From assembly GCA_964653285.1 (NCBI GenBank), contig CAZZEX010000012.1, positions 1-64,000 of the forward strand: a stretch of 64,000 nucleotides of DNA. Direction: 5' to 3'. The notes under the pieces were generated by a model. It was not told the DNA's origin, made no database searches, and saw only the letters and a list, made by a program, of their open reading frames with translations. Position numbers and translations under genes: made by a program. This DNA is from CAZZEX01 sp964653285 (GTDB lineage: Bacteria; Chloroflexota; Anaerolineae; B4-G1). This document shows positions 1-8,783 of the stretch, piece after piece. How positions within the stretch are numbered: position 1 is the stretch's first letter; the number at the start of each line of letters is the position of its first letter.

Positions 1-169
1 TCAAGCTCGAGCGTCTCTACCCGGATATATCAAAATCGGATTGACGAGGTACTAGATGCTGGATGCTGGTTGCTGGTTGGCTGCGTGGAAGGTGGCATAT
101 CGGGCACCGATCATGCTATTCTGCCGCAGTTTAGCGGAAGTTTCCGTTCCTGTCAACCGGGTTTGCTGT
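1..169. other. Left edge: possible gene tail and simple-sequence spacer
   Basis: In frame 3 the first bases read as the end of a protein (KLERLYPDISKSD then a stop at about 42-44), which could be the C-terminus of a gene cut by the window edge; this is too short to identify. The bases at about 50-85 are a run of near-repeats of gatgctgg/ttgctgg, simple repetitive spacer DNA. I see no other gene here. Confidence 0.25.
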
Positions 170-198
170 TTGCCGCCTGCTTGAAATCCGGGTATAAT
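170..198 (+). promoter_or_regulatory. Sigma70-type promoter for the Yip1-like gene
   Basis: A -35-like TTGCCG at 170-175 and a perfect TATAAT at 193-198 are separated by 17 bp. Transcription would begin near 205, giving a leader of about 55 nt before the ATG at 260. Confidence 0.6.
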
Positions 199-259
199 CT
201 ACTGCGCTCAGGAGGAAGCACAGGAACACAGTGTGATCCACGGCCGAGAGGGGAAAGCG

Positions 260-1069
260 ATGTCTGATGAGAAAGCACCTGTAGCGGAGCGGCGGGGGCT
301 GCCCCGCCTGTTGTGGGGTATGATCGTGCGGCCACGGGCCACGCTGGAGTACCTGGACGAGCACAGGGGACGAACCTGGTGGATGCCGGCCCTGCTGACT
401 TTGCTCCTGGTCGTCCTGCCCATCGTGGTCGCTGCTCCCATCACCACACGCCAGGCCCGCGAGGCCGTCCTCTCGGCTCAGGAACAATGGGGAGAGCAAC
501 GAGGGGCAGACATGTCCTCCGAGGATCAGGCCCAGATGGAACAGGCCATGTCCACGGCCGCCTCTCCGCTCATCACCGTCGTCTTCCCCGCCGTTGGCGG
601 CGTGGTGGTGCAGGCGGTGGGCTGGCTGGCGTGGGCCGGGGCGCTCTACCTGGCTGGGCTGGCACTGGGCGGCCGCAGCACTTTTGGCCACGTGTTCCGC
701 ATGGTGGTGTGGGCCTGGCTCCCCTACGCATTGCGCGGCTTGCTCCAAACGGTCTACATCCTGGTCAGCGGCCAAATCATCGCCAACCCGGGTCTCTCCG
801 GCCTGGTGCAGGAGAACCGCCCTGTCAGCGAAATGATCCTCGCCTCGCCCAGCCCAGGCCAGATGTTCCTCATGGCTTTCCTGTCCCATGTGGACCTCTT
901 CCTGGTCTGGAACCTGATCTTGCTGGTGATCGGCGTGATGGTGACCACCCACCTGCCCCGGCGCAAGGCGGCGCTGGTCACGCTGGGCGTGTGGCTCTTA
1001 TTGACGGCGTTGAGCCTGACCCCAACACTCGTTGGCGGCCTCTTTGCCCAACAGATGGGCGTCCCCTGA
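260..1069 (+). CDS. Yip1-like multi-pass membrane protein
   Basis: A 269-residue integral membrane protein. A soluble N-terminus of about 40 residues containing MIVRPRATLEYL is followed by five or six hydrophobic segments. The N-terminal 'P..tl..l' region followed by helices is typical of the YIP1 family, whose bacterial members are uncharacterised membrane proteins often found near ABC transporters. The ATG at 260 is preferred because GAGAGGGG ends six bases upstream; an in-frame GTG at 233 is possible but lies too far from the AGGAGG at 210. The next gene is an ABC ATPase 75 bp downstream, so the two may be co-transcribed. The function is not established; the family call is from overall layout. 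Confidence 0.6.
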   Translation: MSDEKAPVAERRGLPRLLWGMIVRPRATLEYLDEHRGRTWWMPALLTLLLVVLPIVVAAPITTRQAREAVLSAQEQWGEQRGADMSSEDQAQMEQAMSTAASPLITVVFPAVGGVVVQAVGWLAWAGALYLAGLALGGRSTFGHVFRMVVWAWLPYALRGLLQTVYILVSGQIIANPGLSGLVQENRPVSEMILASPSPGQMFLMAFLSHVDLFLVWNLILLVIGVMVTTHLPRRKAALVTLGVWLLLTALSLTPTLVGGLFAQQMGVP

Positions 1070-1078
1070 GGCAGTTTC

Positions 1079-1117
1079 AGGCTTCAGGTCACAGGTTGTA
1101 GGGCCAACCTGAAGCCT
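1079..1117. repeat. Stem-loop between the membrane protein and ABC ATPase genes
   Basis: AGGCTTCAGGT at 1079-1089 is an exact reverse complement of ACCTGAAGCCT at 1107-1117, giving an 11-bp stem with a 17-nt loop. No T-run follows, so it is an mRNA-processing or attenuation hairpin rather than a clear terminator. Confidence 0.55.
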
Positions 1118-1144
1118 GGGACTTGAGACCCAGAACGAATCACT

Positions 1145-1843
1145 ATGTCCGATCAAGGACCACTTATCCGCATCCATGACCTGCGCCGAGACTTCCTGAT
1201 GGGCCATGAGACCGTCCACGCGCTGGACGGGGTAAGCCTGGCGTTGAAGTCGGGGGAGTTCCTGAGCGTGATGGGTCCCTCTGGGTCGGGCAAGTCCACG
1301 CTGCTGTACCTGCTAGGCGGGCTCGACCGCCCCACCGCCGGCCACATCTGGGTGCGCGATCAGGACCTCACTGCGCTGGACGAAAACGGGTTGGCCGCAT
1401 ACCGTCGTCAGGAGGTGGGCTTTGTGTTCCAATCCTTCCATCTCATTCCCACGATGACGGCGCTGCAAAACGTGGAGTTCCCCACGCTCTTCGCCCGCGT
1501 CCCTCCGGATCAGCGCCACGAGAGGGCATGCTACCTGTTGGAGGCGGTGGGCCTGGCCGACCGTATGGACCACCAGCCGACCGAACTCTCCGGCGGGGAG
1601 CAGCAGCGGGTTGCCATCGCCCGCGCCCTGGCTAACGACCCCACCATCATCCTGGCCGACGAGCCGACGGGGAACCTGGACAGCCGCACTGGCGCGGAGG
1701 TGATGACGGTGCTGGCGCGGCTCAACCAGGAGCAGGGGCGCACCATCGTCGTCGTCTCCCACGACCCGGCGGTGGTGGACTTTGCCGGGCAGTGCATTCA
1801 CCTGCTGGACGGGCGCATCGCCGACGCGCCCGCGCCGCCGTGA
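1145..1843 (+). CDS. ABC transporter ATP-binding protein, MacB/LolD type
   Basis: A 232-residue ATPase of the family that powers MacB-, LolCDE- and FtsEX-like mechanotransmission ABC systems. Visible motifs in order are Walker A GPSGSGKS at residues 44-51, the Q-loop in [17 protein letters not shown], the signature LSGGEQQR, Walker [14 protein letters not shown] and the switch histidine in VVVSHDP. Length is normal for a stand-alone subunit. The likely membrane partner is the FtsX-type permease at 4938, with the secreted CARDB protein at 2892 as the exported-side component; a toxin-antitoxin pair now separates them. Inference: a MacB-like envelope transporter, substrate unknown. Confidence 0.9.
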   Translation: MSDQGPLIRIHDLRRDFLMGHETVHALDGVSLALKSGEFLSVMGPSGSGKSTLLYLLGGLDRPTAGHIWVRDQDLTALDENGLAAYRRQEVGFVFQSFHLIPTMTALQNVEFPTLFARVPPDQRHERACYLLEAVGLADRMDHQPTELSGGEQQRVAIARALANDPTIILADEPTGNLDSRTGAEVMTVLARLNQEQGRTIVVVSHDPAVVDFAGQCIHLLDGRIADAPAPP

Positions 1844-1896
1844 GAAGGCAGGGGAAATGCCGCCGCCCTGAAGAGGCGGCGCTGGAGGGCAACCCA

Positions 1897-1927
1897 ACAC
1901 CGGCTCTTCAGGCCGGTGTGTGTTTGC
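1897..1927 (+). terminator. Probable terminator after the ABC ATPase
   Basis: ACACCGGC (1897-1904), a 7-nt loop and GCCGGTGT (1912-1919) form a perfect 8-bp stem followed by gtgtttg. The T-run is weak. A second GC-rich hairpin (GCCGCC/GGCGGC) sits just upstream at about 1862-1880. Confidence 0.55.
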
Positions 1928-1956
1928 TTGTCGGCTCTCCCCGTTCGTGATACAAT
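1928..1956 (+). promoter_or_regulatory. Candidate promoter upstream of the toxin-antitoxin pair
   Basis: TTGTCG at 1928-1933 and TACAAT at 1951-1956 are 17 bp apart. The leader to the toxin at 2182 would be about 220 nt. The 1957-2181 stretch shows no gene; it contains short palindromes around gcggacttcagccccgc. Confidence 0.4.
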
Positions 1957-2154
1957 GTCCCCAGACCGCACTGGATAGGGAAGGAAGTTCAGGTGAAGTC
2001 CCGTTTGCAGTCTATTGCTCTGTTGGGCGCATTGCACCAGTGAACGCATCTGCACAAAGCGCGGACTTCAGCCCCGCGCAGCCTGGCGCTAATCGCACAG
2101 GTTGCAAGTTTTGCGACCCCAGCACTGTGTTCAGTCTCTTATGCGGCGGCATGA

Positions 2155-2698
<544 letters not shown>

Positions 2699-2891
2699 CC
2701 GACGTTGGGATGTGGAGTTCGCGCTCGCTATAAGATGAGCGATGATTTTGCGTATCCTCGAGGCGGAAGCCTGTGGGCCACATTCATTACGGTTGACATT
2801 ATCCACAACACCTTCCTGCCTAGACCTTTCAGAAGAACAGATTGACGAAATTGTGATTGCACAGACTGAGGATGACACGGCCGGAGGTACG
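2699..2891. other. Spacer before the CARDB gene
   Basis: No independent gene is supported here. The frame of the downstream gene is open back to an ATG at 2742, but those 50 codons (…LEAEACGPHSLRLTL…, EEQIDEIVIAQTEDD) do not resemble a signal peptide and look like the remnant of a small protein. The real downstream start is 2892. Confidence 0.4.
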
Positions 2892-4781
2892 ATGCGCAAA
2901 GCTGTTCTCTCTGTCGCTGTCGCCCTGATCGTCACCCTTGCAGCGACATTTCTGTTGGCAACCAGCGCCGCTGCGAGGCCACTATCTCAACTGGCGCTGA
3001 CCGGCATCGAGCCCGGCACGCTGGTCAGCCAGACCGGCGGCACGCTGAGCATCTACGGCAGCGGCTTCACCACCGCCACCGTCGCCCGCCTGGTCGGCTT
3101 CGGCCTGCTGGAGACGACCTACGTCAACAGCACGGCGTTGACGGCCGTGGTACCCCCTGGCATCCCCGTGGGCACCTACGACCTGCAGGTGAGCGAGGAC
3201 AGTATCTCGGCGACTCTGCCGGCGGCGCTTACCATCATCGCTGCCACCCCCGTGCCCGGCCCCACCCCCATCCCCACCCTCGAGCCCACGCCCGTGCCCG
3301 GGCGTCCCATTCTCACCATCCGCAACTACTCCGTCGAGCCCAGCCGCGTCGCAGTGGGACGCGAGTTCGTCGTCACCATCGAGATCTACAACACCGGCAG
3401 CCGGGCCGGAGAGAACACGATGGTCACTTTCCCCGGCGGCACCTTCCTGCCGGTGGGCGAGACGGGCCACCTGCTGTGGCAACTGCACATCAACCACACC
3501 GCCGTCGTCACACAGGTGATGCGTGTCCCCACCGGCCTGGCCTCCGGCAGTTACAACCTGCAGGTTAACCTCAGCGCCAACGACTGGGAGGGGAACCACT
3601 ACGAGTACCCGGAGACCATCGCCGTCGAGGTCATCGGCGTCGGGCACGGGCGGCCGCAGTTGGTCATTGAGGCTGCGCAGACGGAGCCGGCCGTCCTGGG
3701 ACCTGGCGACGCCTTCAGCCTGACGCTGCGCCTGGCCAACCGGGGCGACCGCACGGCGACCGACGTGCTGGCCGGCGCGGCCTCGGCCGACCTGGCCGTG
3801 CCAGCCGGGGGGAGCAACGTAGTAGCCGTAGACCGCATCGGGATTGACCGGGTGGTGACGGCGACGCTGCCGCTGGTGCTGGGCGAGGTGACGCAGGCCG
3901 GCCGCCTCAACCTCGACATCGCGCTGGACTACTCTGACTACAACGGCGGCTCTTACTCCGCCCGCCAGAGCGTCGGGCTGGAGGTCAGCACCGCGCTGGC
4001 GGACCGCCCGCAGTTGCTCGTCGCCGGCTACCGCACCGCGCCCGACCCGCTGGCCCCGGGCGACACCTTCACGCTGACACTGGAGGTGAGCAACGTCGGC
4101 GGGGGGGAGGCGCGGCGGCTGATTTTGACGCTGGGCGGCGAGGGAGGAAGCGGGCTGGCTCCCTTCGCCCCCCTCCACTCTGGCAACGTCAAGTTCGTGC
4201 CGCGCCTGGACGCCGGGGGCACGGTCGAGGTGGTGCAGCAACTGGTGGTGGATGGCTCGGCGGACCCCGGGGCCTACAGCCTGCCGGTGGCGCTGGCCTT
4301 CGACGACGCCCGCGGCACCCGCCACGACGACAGCCAACTGATCAGCCTGCTGGTACGCCGGCGGCCCCACCTCCAGATTGGCTTCTATCGCCCCGTGGAG
4401 GTGGCCGTCGTCGGCGTGCCCTTCGAACTCCCGGCCGAGGTGACCAACATCGGGCGCACGCTGGTCAACGTCAGTACGCTGGAGGTCACAAGCACGCAAT
4501 TGGAGATCAGCGAGGGCTCGCTCTACCTGGGGCCACTGGATGGGGGCACGTCGGGGTCGCTGGAGGCGATGGCCGTGGCCCACGAGGGCGGAACGGCCGA
4601 GGTTGTGGTCACCGTTCACTACCTGGACGACTTCGACCAGCCGCAGGTGGTGACGGAGACGCTGACGGTGGAGGTGGAGGAGCCGCCAGAGGCCGAACAG
4701 GCGGACCAGGAGCAAGAGGAGGAAGGCTTCTGGGATAAGGTGCTGCGCTTCCTGCGGGGGCTGCTGGGGTTAGGGAGTTAA
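2892..4781 (+). CDS. Secreted TIG/IPT and CARDB-repeat protein
   Basis: A 629-residue exported protein. The start at 2892 is chosen because GGAGGT lies four bases upstream and MRKAVLSVAVALIVTLA begins a clear signal peptide. An IPT/TIG immunoglobulin-like domain follows at about residues 37-110 (LTGIEPGTLVSQTGG… IYGSGF), then a Pro/Thr linker, then three or four CARDB-type beta-sandwich repeats marked by 'P..l.pGd.f.ltl.v.N.G' (around residues 150, 260, 370, 490). The C-terminus is a Glu-rich stretch ending in an amphipathic FWDKVLRFLRGLLGL. It sits between the ABC ATPase and permease, so it may act as their extracytoplasmic partner. Function inferred. Confidence 0.78.
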   Translation: MRKAVLSVAVALIVTLAATFLLATSAAARPLSQLALTGIEPGTLVSQTGGTLSIYGSGFTTATVARLVGFGLLETTYVNSTALTAVVPPGIPVGTYDLQVSEDSISATLPAALTIIAATPVPGPTPIPTLEPTPVPGRPILTIRNYSVEPSRVAVGREFVVTIEIYNTGSRAGENTMVTFPGGTFLPVGETGHLLWQLHINHTAVVTQVMRVPTGLASGSYNLQVNLSANDWEGNHYEYPETIAVEVIGVGHGRPQLVIEAAQTEPAVLGPGDAFSLTLRLANRGDRTATDVLAGAASADLAVPAGGSNVVAVDRIGIDRVVTATLPLVLGEVTQAGRLNLDIALDYSDYNGGSYSARQSVGLEVSTALADRPQLLVAGYRTAPDPLAPGDTFTLTLEVSNVGGGEARRLILTLGGEGGSGLAPFAPLHSGNVKFVPRLDAGGTVEVVQQLVVDGSADPGAYSLPVALAFDDARGTRHDDSQLISLLVRRRPHLQIGFYRPVEVAVVGVPFELPAEVTNIGRTLVNVSTLEVTSTQLEISEGSLYLGPLDGGTSGSLEAMAVAHEGGTAEVVVTVHYLDDFDQPQVVTETLTVEVEEPPEAEQADQEQEEEGFWDKVLRFLRGLLGLGS

Positions 4782-4928
4782 ACGGGGGAAAATTGGTTGA
4801 GCTTCAGTCAGTATTTCGTCAAACCTGGCCTGATCGAAACCGAGTATGCCAAGATGCTGGGATATGCTTTCGATTCCCGCCTTGACAGTGATTATGATGT
4901 GACATTTTCAGTTTCCATTCCTCTTTGA
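4782..4928 (+). pseudogene. HEPN-domain remnant
   Basis: Directly after the CARDB stop, in the same frame, the DNA encodes about 48 codons including YFVKPGLIETEYAKMLG and FDSRLDSDYDV before a stop at 4926. This is the C-terminal signature of small HEPN-domain proteins, where R..xDYD closes the domain. There is no start codon and the N-terminal half is missing, so it is a decayed fragment, probably of a HEPN/MNT toxin-antitoxin pair. Confidence 0.55.
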
Positions 4929-4937
4929 GGCAAAGCA

Positions 4938-6227
4938 TTGAGTTTCAGAGACCTGCTTCATTTGGTGATCAGTAACCTGCGGCGGATGAAGGCCCGCGTG
5001 GCGATGACGGCCATCGGCGTGGTCATCGGCACGGCGGCGGTGATCGTCCTGATCTCACTGGCGGCCGGCCTCCAGCGCAGCGTGACTCAGGATTTGGGTT
5101 CTATCGGCGAACTGACGCAGATCACCGTCTATTCCTGGCGGGAGTCAATCCGCGCTGGCGAGGAGGCGGTGCTGAACGACCGCGCGCTGGCCAAGTTTCG
5201 CAAACTCCCCGGCGTGGTGGCTGTCACGCCCCGGGAGCCGATGATGGGAAACGGAATGCTCCGGCTGAACCGGTTGGTGGGAAATGTGCAGATCATGGGC
5301 ATTGACCCGACACAGGTAAAGCGGCTGGATTTCGTTTTGGCGAGCGGGACGGACCAGCTGGGACGCTGGCAGGCGCTGGCGGGGGGGCAGGTGGCGGAAA
5401 GATTCCACAATCCCCAGTCACAGCGCCCGGTGGAGGAGACCTTCGACCTGCAGGGACAGGCACTGCAACTGGTCCTCAGCCGCACGGGAGACGACGGCCA
5501 GCCGGTGGAACGGGTCGTGCGCCTGCGGATTACGGGCGTATTGGAGGAATCGGGCGGGCAGGACGACCACACGCTCTACCTGGCACTGGACGATGTACTG
5601 GAGTTGAACAGTTGGTTCGCCGGCAAGCGCCTCAACCCGGGCCGCGATGGGTATAACCGGGAGGCGCTGGTCAAGGTTGCTACCCCCGAGCATGTGGCGG
5701 CCGTGGAACGGGAGATTGTAAGTCAGGGGTTCTACGCCTACTCAGCGCGTAGTATGCTGCGGGAGATTAATACCGTCTTCCTGGTCATCCAGGGCGTTTT
5801 CGGCGGCATCGGGGCCATTGCGCTCATCGTGGCCGCCTTCGGCATCGCCAACACGATGACGATGGCCATCTACGAGCGCACACGGGAGATCGGATTGATG
5901 AAGGCAGTGGGGGCGACTAACCGGGACGTAATGTCCGTCTTCCTGGCCGAGGCTGGCGGCATCGGGCTTCTGGGCGGAATCGGCGGGGTACTGCTGGGAG
6001 TGAGCCTGGGGGCATTGATTGACCTGATCGCTGGCGCCTACCTGGCAGCGCAGGCGGTTCAGAGCGGGGCAGCCGCCTCGGACGTGAACATTTCCCTGAT
6101 CTACACGCCTTTGTGGCTGCCAATCTTCGCACTCCTGTTCTCTGCGTTTGTGGGCGTGGCCTCGGGGATCTATCCAGCGGTACGGGCGGCGTCCCTCAAT
6201 CCCATCGCTGCGCTGAAGTACGAGTAG
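4938..6227 (+). CDS. ABC transporter permease, MacB/FtsX family
   Basis: A 429-residue permease beginning with TTG; GAGG at 4926-4929 provides the ribosome binding site. The N-terminal SNLRRMKARVAMTAIGVVIG… is the typical MacB first transmembrane helix. A periplasmic MacB_PCD-like domain covers about residues 50-285, and the FtsX domain with three C-terminal helices follows, including IYERTREIGLMKAVGATNRDV, the family's cytoplasmic coupling motif. It ends with IYPAVRAASLNPIAALKYE, also typical. Partner of the ATPase at 1145. Confidence 0.92.
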   Translation: MSFRDLLHLVISNLRRMKARVAMTAIGVVIGTAAVIVLISLAAGLQRSVTQDLGSIGELTQITVYSWRESIRAGEEAVLNDRALAKFRKLPGVVAVTPREPMMGNGMLRLNRLVGNVQIMGIDPTQVKRLDFVLASGTDQLGRWQALAGGQVAERFHNPQSQRPVEETFDLQGQALQLVLSRTGDDGQPVERVVRLRITGVLEESGGQDDHTLYLALDDVLELNSWFAGKRLNPGRDGYNREALVKVATPEHVAAVEREIVSQGFYAYSARSMLREINTVFLVIQGVFGGIGAIALIVAAFGIANTMTMAIYERTREIGLMKAVGATNRDVMSVFLAEAGGIGLLGGIGGVLLGVSLGALIDLIAGAYLAAQAVQSGAAASDVNISLIYTPLWLPIFALLFSAFVGVASGIYPAVRAASLNPIAALKYE

Positions 6228-6567
6228 GGTGAATTGCAGATTGCAGGCGGATGGGGAACGGATTGGGGGGCTTGTCCGGTTATCCTGCTGTCCCGAAGGC
6301 GATCAGCGGCACCGGGACGGTGTGTACCTGCGCCTGTGGCGACGCCATCAGCGAAACGGCAGGTAGGCCGCCCTCTCGTTTTCCCTAACACGACCCAGTG
6401 CTGACTATGGCCCATCGGTGTCCCACCGCCTCTGTCAAAGTCGCGGCCAACCTGCCCTACGAAATCGGGAAGTTATTCTTTTATGAGCGCAAAGTGACGG
6501 CTTGCGGGTCGTTCCCTGTGTGGATTAGTGTCTCCCTCACGTATCATACAGGCAGGTAGCGACTTTG
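6228..6567. other. Intergenic region with a repeat fragment
   Basis: No gene is supported. The region begins with an attgcagattgcag simple repeat and contains, at 6441-6483, a 43-bp segment that recurs near 46.2 kb (listed separately). It lies between a plus-strand permease and a minus-strand racemase whose 3' ends converge. Confidence 0.5.
6441..6483. repeat. 43-bp repeat, second copy at 46221-46263
   Basis: The 43 bases match 46221-46263 at 40 positions and include gccaacctgccctac and tcgggaagttattctttta. The copy at 46 kb is one arm of an inverted-repeat element; here only one arm is present, so this is probably a decayed copy. Confidence 0.7.
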
Positions 6568-7467
6568 TCAAGCGATGTTTTGTGCCTGTGCTTCCAGCCG
6601 CCCCTCGCGCCAGCGAACTGGCCGCACTTCTATGCTTCCCTCAATGGAAGAGAGCAACCGTTCGATCACCGTGGTGAAGGCCACCACGTCCCCGCTGGTG
6701 TAAAACAGGTGACGCCCCACGCAGCCCCGGCTGGCCTCCAACCCTCGTCGGGCCAGCACGCGCCCCGTCTGGCGGGCAACGGCCGGGGCGGGATCAATCA
6801 CCATCACGCTCGCTCCCACCACCCGCTCAATGGCCAGCCGGAGGAAGGGGTAGTGGGTGCAGCCGAGCACCAGTTGATCCACCCCGGCCTCGACCAGTGG
6901 CGTCAGGCACTCCCGCAGCAGCGCCTCGGTCTCAGGCGTGTCCAGCGCCCCGGCCTCCACCGCCTCCACCAGCCCCGGGCAGAACTGGGTGATCACTCGC
7001 ACGTCGTCCGCGTACCGCTCCACCAGGCTGGCGAAGAGTTCCCCCTGAAAAGTGGCCTGTGTGGCAATCACGCCTACGACGCCGTTGCAAGTCCGTTCAA
7101 TGGCGGGCTTTACGGCCGGCTCCATCCCCACGAACGGGACACCGGGAAATGTACGCCGCAGGTAATGTAACGCGGCCGCGGAGGCGGTGTTGCAAGCAAT
7201 GACGATGACCTTCGCGCCCCGAACCAACAGAAAGCGCGCGATGCCCTCGGAGAACTCCCGCACCTCGGTCAACCGGCGAGAGCCATAGGGCACGTGGGCC
7301 TGGTCGGCCAGGTAGAAAGTGTCTTCGTGGGGGAGTTGGCGGATGATCTCACACCACACGCTCAGCCCACCCACGCCGGAGTCAAAGATGCCGATGAGTC
7401 CAGAGGCACTCGCGCTCTTCTGCGTATCGCGTGTTACGTGTTGCGTGTTGCGTGTTGCGTCGGTCAC
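6568..7467 (-). CDS. murI: Glutamate racemase
   Basis: A 299-residue enzyme that converts L- to D-glutamate for peptidoglycan. It shows IGIFDSGVGGLSV, the first catalytic cysteine in VIACNTASA (C92) and the second in LGCTHYPF (C203). The only in-frame start is GTG at 7467, which overlaps the stop of the preceding CAP-domain gene (gtga), implying translational coupling. The first 22 residues (TRNTQHVTRDTQ…) are not family sequence; they are encoded by a tandem cgtgttgcgtgttacg-like repeat, so spacer DNA appears to have become the N-terminus. Confidence 0.95.
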   Translation of the reverse strand: MTDATRNTQHVTRDTQKSASASGLIGIFDSGVGGLSVWCEIIRQLPHEDTFYLADQAHVPYGSRRLTEVREFSEGIARFLLVRGAKVIVIACNTASAAALHYLRRTFPGVPFVGMEPAVKPAIERTCNGVVGVIATQATFQGELFASLVERYADDVRVITQFCPGLVEAVEAGALDTPETEALLRECLTPLVEAGVDQLVLGCTHYPFLRLAIERVVGASVMVIDPAPAVARQTGRVLARRGLEASRGCVGRHLFYTSGDVVAFTTVIERLLSSIEGSIEVRPVRWREGRLEAQAQNIA

Positions 7468-8657
7468 AGCGATTCGCTACTTCCACCTCGGTGCAGGGCC
7501 AGGTAGATGCCGAGGATGAGGACCATCCCTTGCAGCGCCGCGAGCAATGCCAGGGGTGCGTCAGGGCTGCTGGCCTCCTGGGGCGCTGCCGTCGGGAGCG
7601 GCGTCCAGGTGGGGAAAGGCGTAATGCCAGGGGCGAGGGGCAAGGGACGAGGGACGTAGGGAGTGGGCGTTGGCTCTACGGTTGGGGGCGGTTCGGGTGT
7701 GGAAGTGACGGTAGGAGCGAGCGTAGCAGTAGGCTCGGGGACAGGGATAGTAGTGGGCTCGGGGGTGGAGGTGGGCTCGGGGGTGGAGGTGGGCTCGGGG
7801 GTGGAGGTGGGCGGAACAGGTGTGGCGGTCGGCTCAGGAGTAGGACTGGGCGGAACGGGCGTCGGTGTGACGGGCGTTCCCCCACTGAGTACGATTGTGC
7901 CCGGCGAAGCGGCGGTACGGCCGGCAGCGTCGCGAAACTGGACATAGACGGTATGTTCGCCCGGGCTGTCCGGCAAAGTCCAGGGAACGAGCGGTTGCCA
8001 GGACTGCCACGGCAGGTCGTCAAAATCCGGTTCGTTACTGATGCGAATCTCAATCGCCCGGCCCATAAAGGTCGCCCCCTCCCCTCCTGGGCGAGCCTCC
8101 TCATTAGTCAACCGGATCGCAACCTGGGGGTTATCGGTGCTGGTGGCTCCATCATTGATGAAGATGGGCAGTACGTTGGGACGTACACCGAAGTCGAGCA
8201 CGTAGTAGTTACAGCCGGCGGGGTCGGTGGCGATGCCGATGCCGATCTCCCGATAAGTGGTGCTGAGGATATTGTCGCGATGGGGCGCATCCTCCAGGAA
8301 GAAGGCCATCGCATCCTCAATCGTGCCGTGGCCAGTCCAGAGATTCTCGCTGGCGATCAACTCCCCGCCATTCCAGGTCCAGGCAGCATAGCCGGCCTCC
8401 GCGATGCGTTGCTTGGGCGTGGAGCCGTCGGAGCCGGTGTGGGACGAGATTTGATGGGCTGCCAGGTCATCGGCGTGGCGCTGTGCCGCGGCGACCAGCA
8501 GGGTAGAGAAGTTATAAGGGGCCAGCCCCTCATCCAGACGGGCCTGGTTCACCAGAATTTGCCAGTTGACGACCTGGTCGGGCTCCTGGGCTGTGGCGGG
8601 GAGGGAAGCCAGGATGATGCCGGCGACAAGAATGAGGGCACGCAGTAAATTCCGCAT
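7464..8657 (-). CDS. Secreted, membrane-anchored CAP (SCP-like) domain protein
   Basis: A 397-residue protein with a signal peptide (MRNLLRALILVAGIILASLPATA), a CAP domain at about residues 28-160 (LVNQARLDEGL, SENLW, HRDNILS, YREIGIGIA), a beta-rich middle domain to about 265, a low-complexity TPEPTS linker with an 18-bp DNA tandem repeat (about 7752-7810), and a C-terminal transmembrane helix near 365-390 with a short basic tail. CAP domains in bacteria are extracellular and of mostly unknown activity. The gene overlaps murI by 4 nt, so the two are one unit. Confidence 0.88.
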   Translation of the reverse strand: MRNLLRALILVAGIILASLPATAQEPDQVVNWQILVNQARLDEGLAPYNFSTLLVAAAQRHADDLAAHQISSHTGSDGSTPKQRIAEAGYAAWTWNGGELIASENLWTGHGTIEDAMAFFLEDAPHRDNILSTTYREIGIGIATDPAGCNYYVLDFGVRPNVLPIFINDGATSTDNPQVAIRLTNEEARPGGEGATFMGRAIEIRISNEPDFDDLPWQSWQPLVPWTLPDSPGEHTVYVQFRDAAGRTAASPGTIVLSGGTPVTPTPVPPSPTPEPTATPVPPTSTPEPTSTPEPTSTPEPTTIPVPEPTATLAPTVTSTPEPPPTVEPTPTPYVPRPLPLAPGITPFPTWTPLPTAAPQEASSPDAPLALLAALQGMVLILGIYLALHRGGSSESL

Positions 8658-8708
8658 AGGCGGAATTTTAACACACAGTCAGGAGGATGCAAGAATGGCT
8701 GGAGATAA

Positions 8709-8745
8709 GAAAATGCCCCAGACCCCAGCCTTCATCCGGCTGAGG
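8709..8745 (-). terminator. Probable terminator of the cohesin/LysM cluster
   Basis: Read on the minus strand, CCTCAGCC, a 7-nt loop and GGCTGGGG form a near-perfect stem, followed within a few bases by a cattttctt stretch. It lies just past the stop at 8784. Confidence 0.5.
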
Positions 8746-8783
8746 CCTGGAATGCTAGCCCAATACTGGCCTCTCGCGCGCCG

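Noticed and set aside
131..952. Minus-strand open frame of 273 codons at the left edge
   Set aside because: It is a His/Asp/Gln-rich shadow of the Yip1-like gene with no family resemblance.
2982..4715. Long minus-strand open frame opposite the CARDB gene
   Set aside because: It is a composition-driven shadow: His/Arg/Val/Gln-rich, no start signal, no recognisable family, and fully overlapped by a gene with signal peptide and domains.
7752..7810. Short tandem repeat that could be mistaken for a CRISPR
   Set aside because: The units are contiguous 18-mers without spacers and encode the PEPTST linker of the CAP-domain protein.
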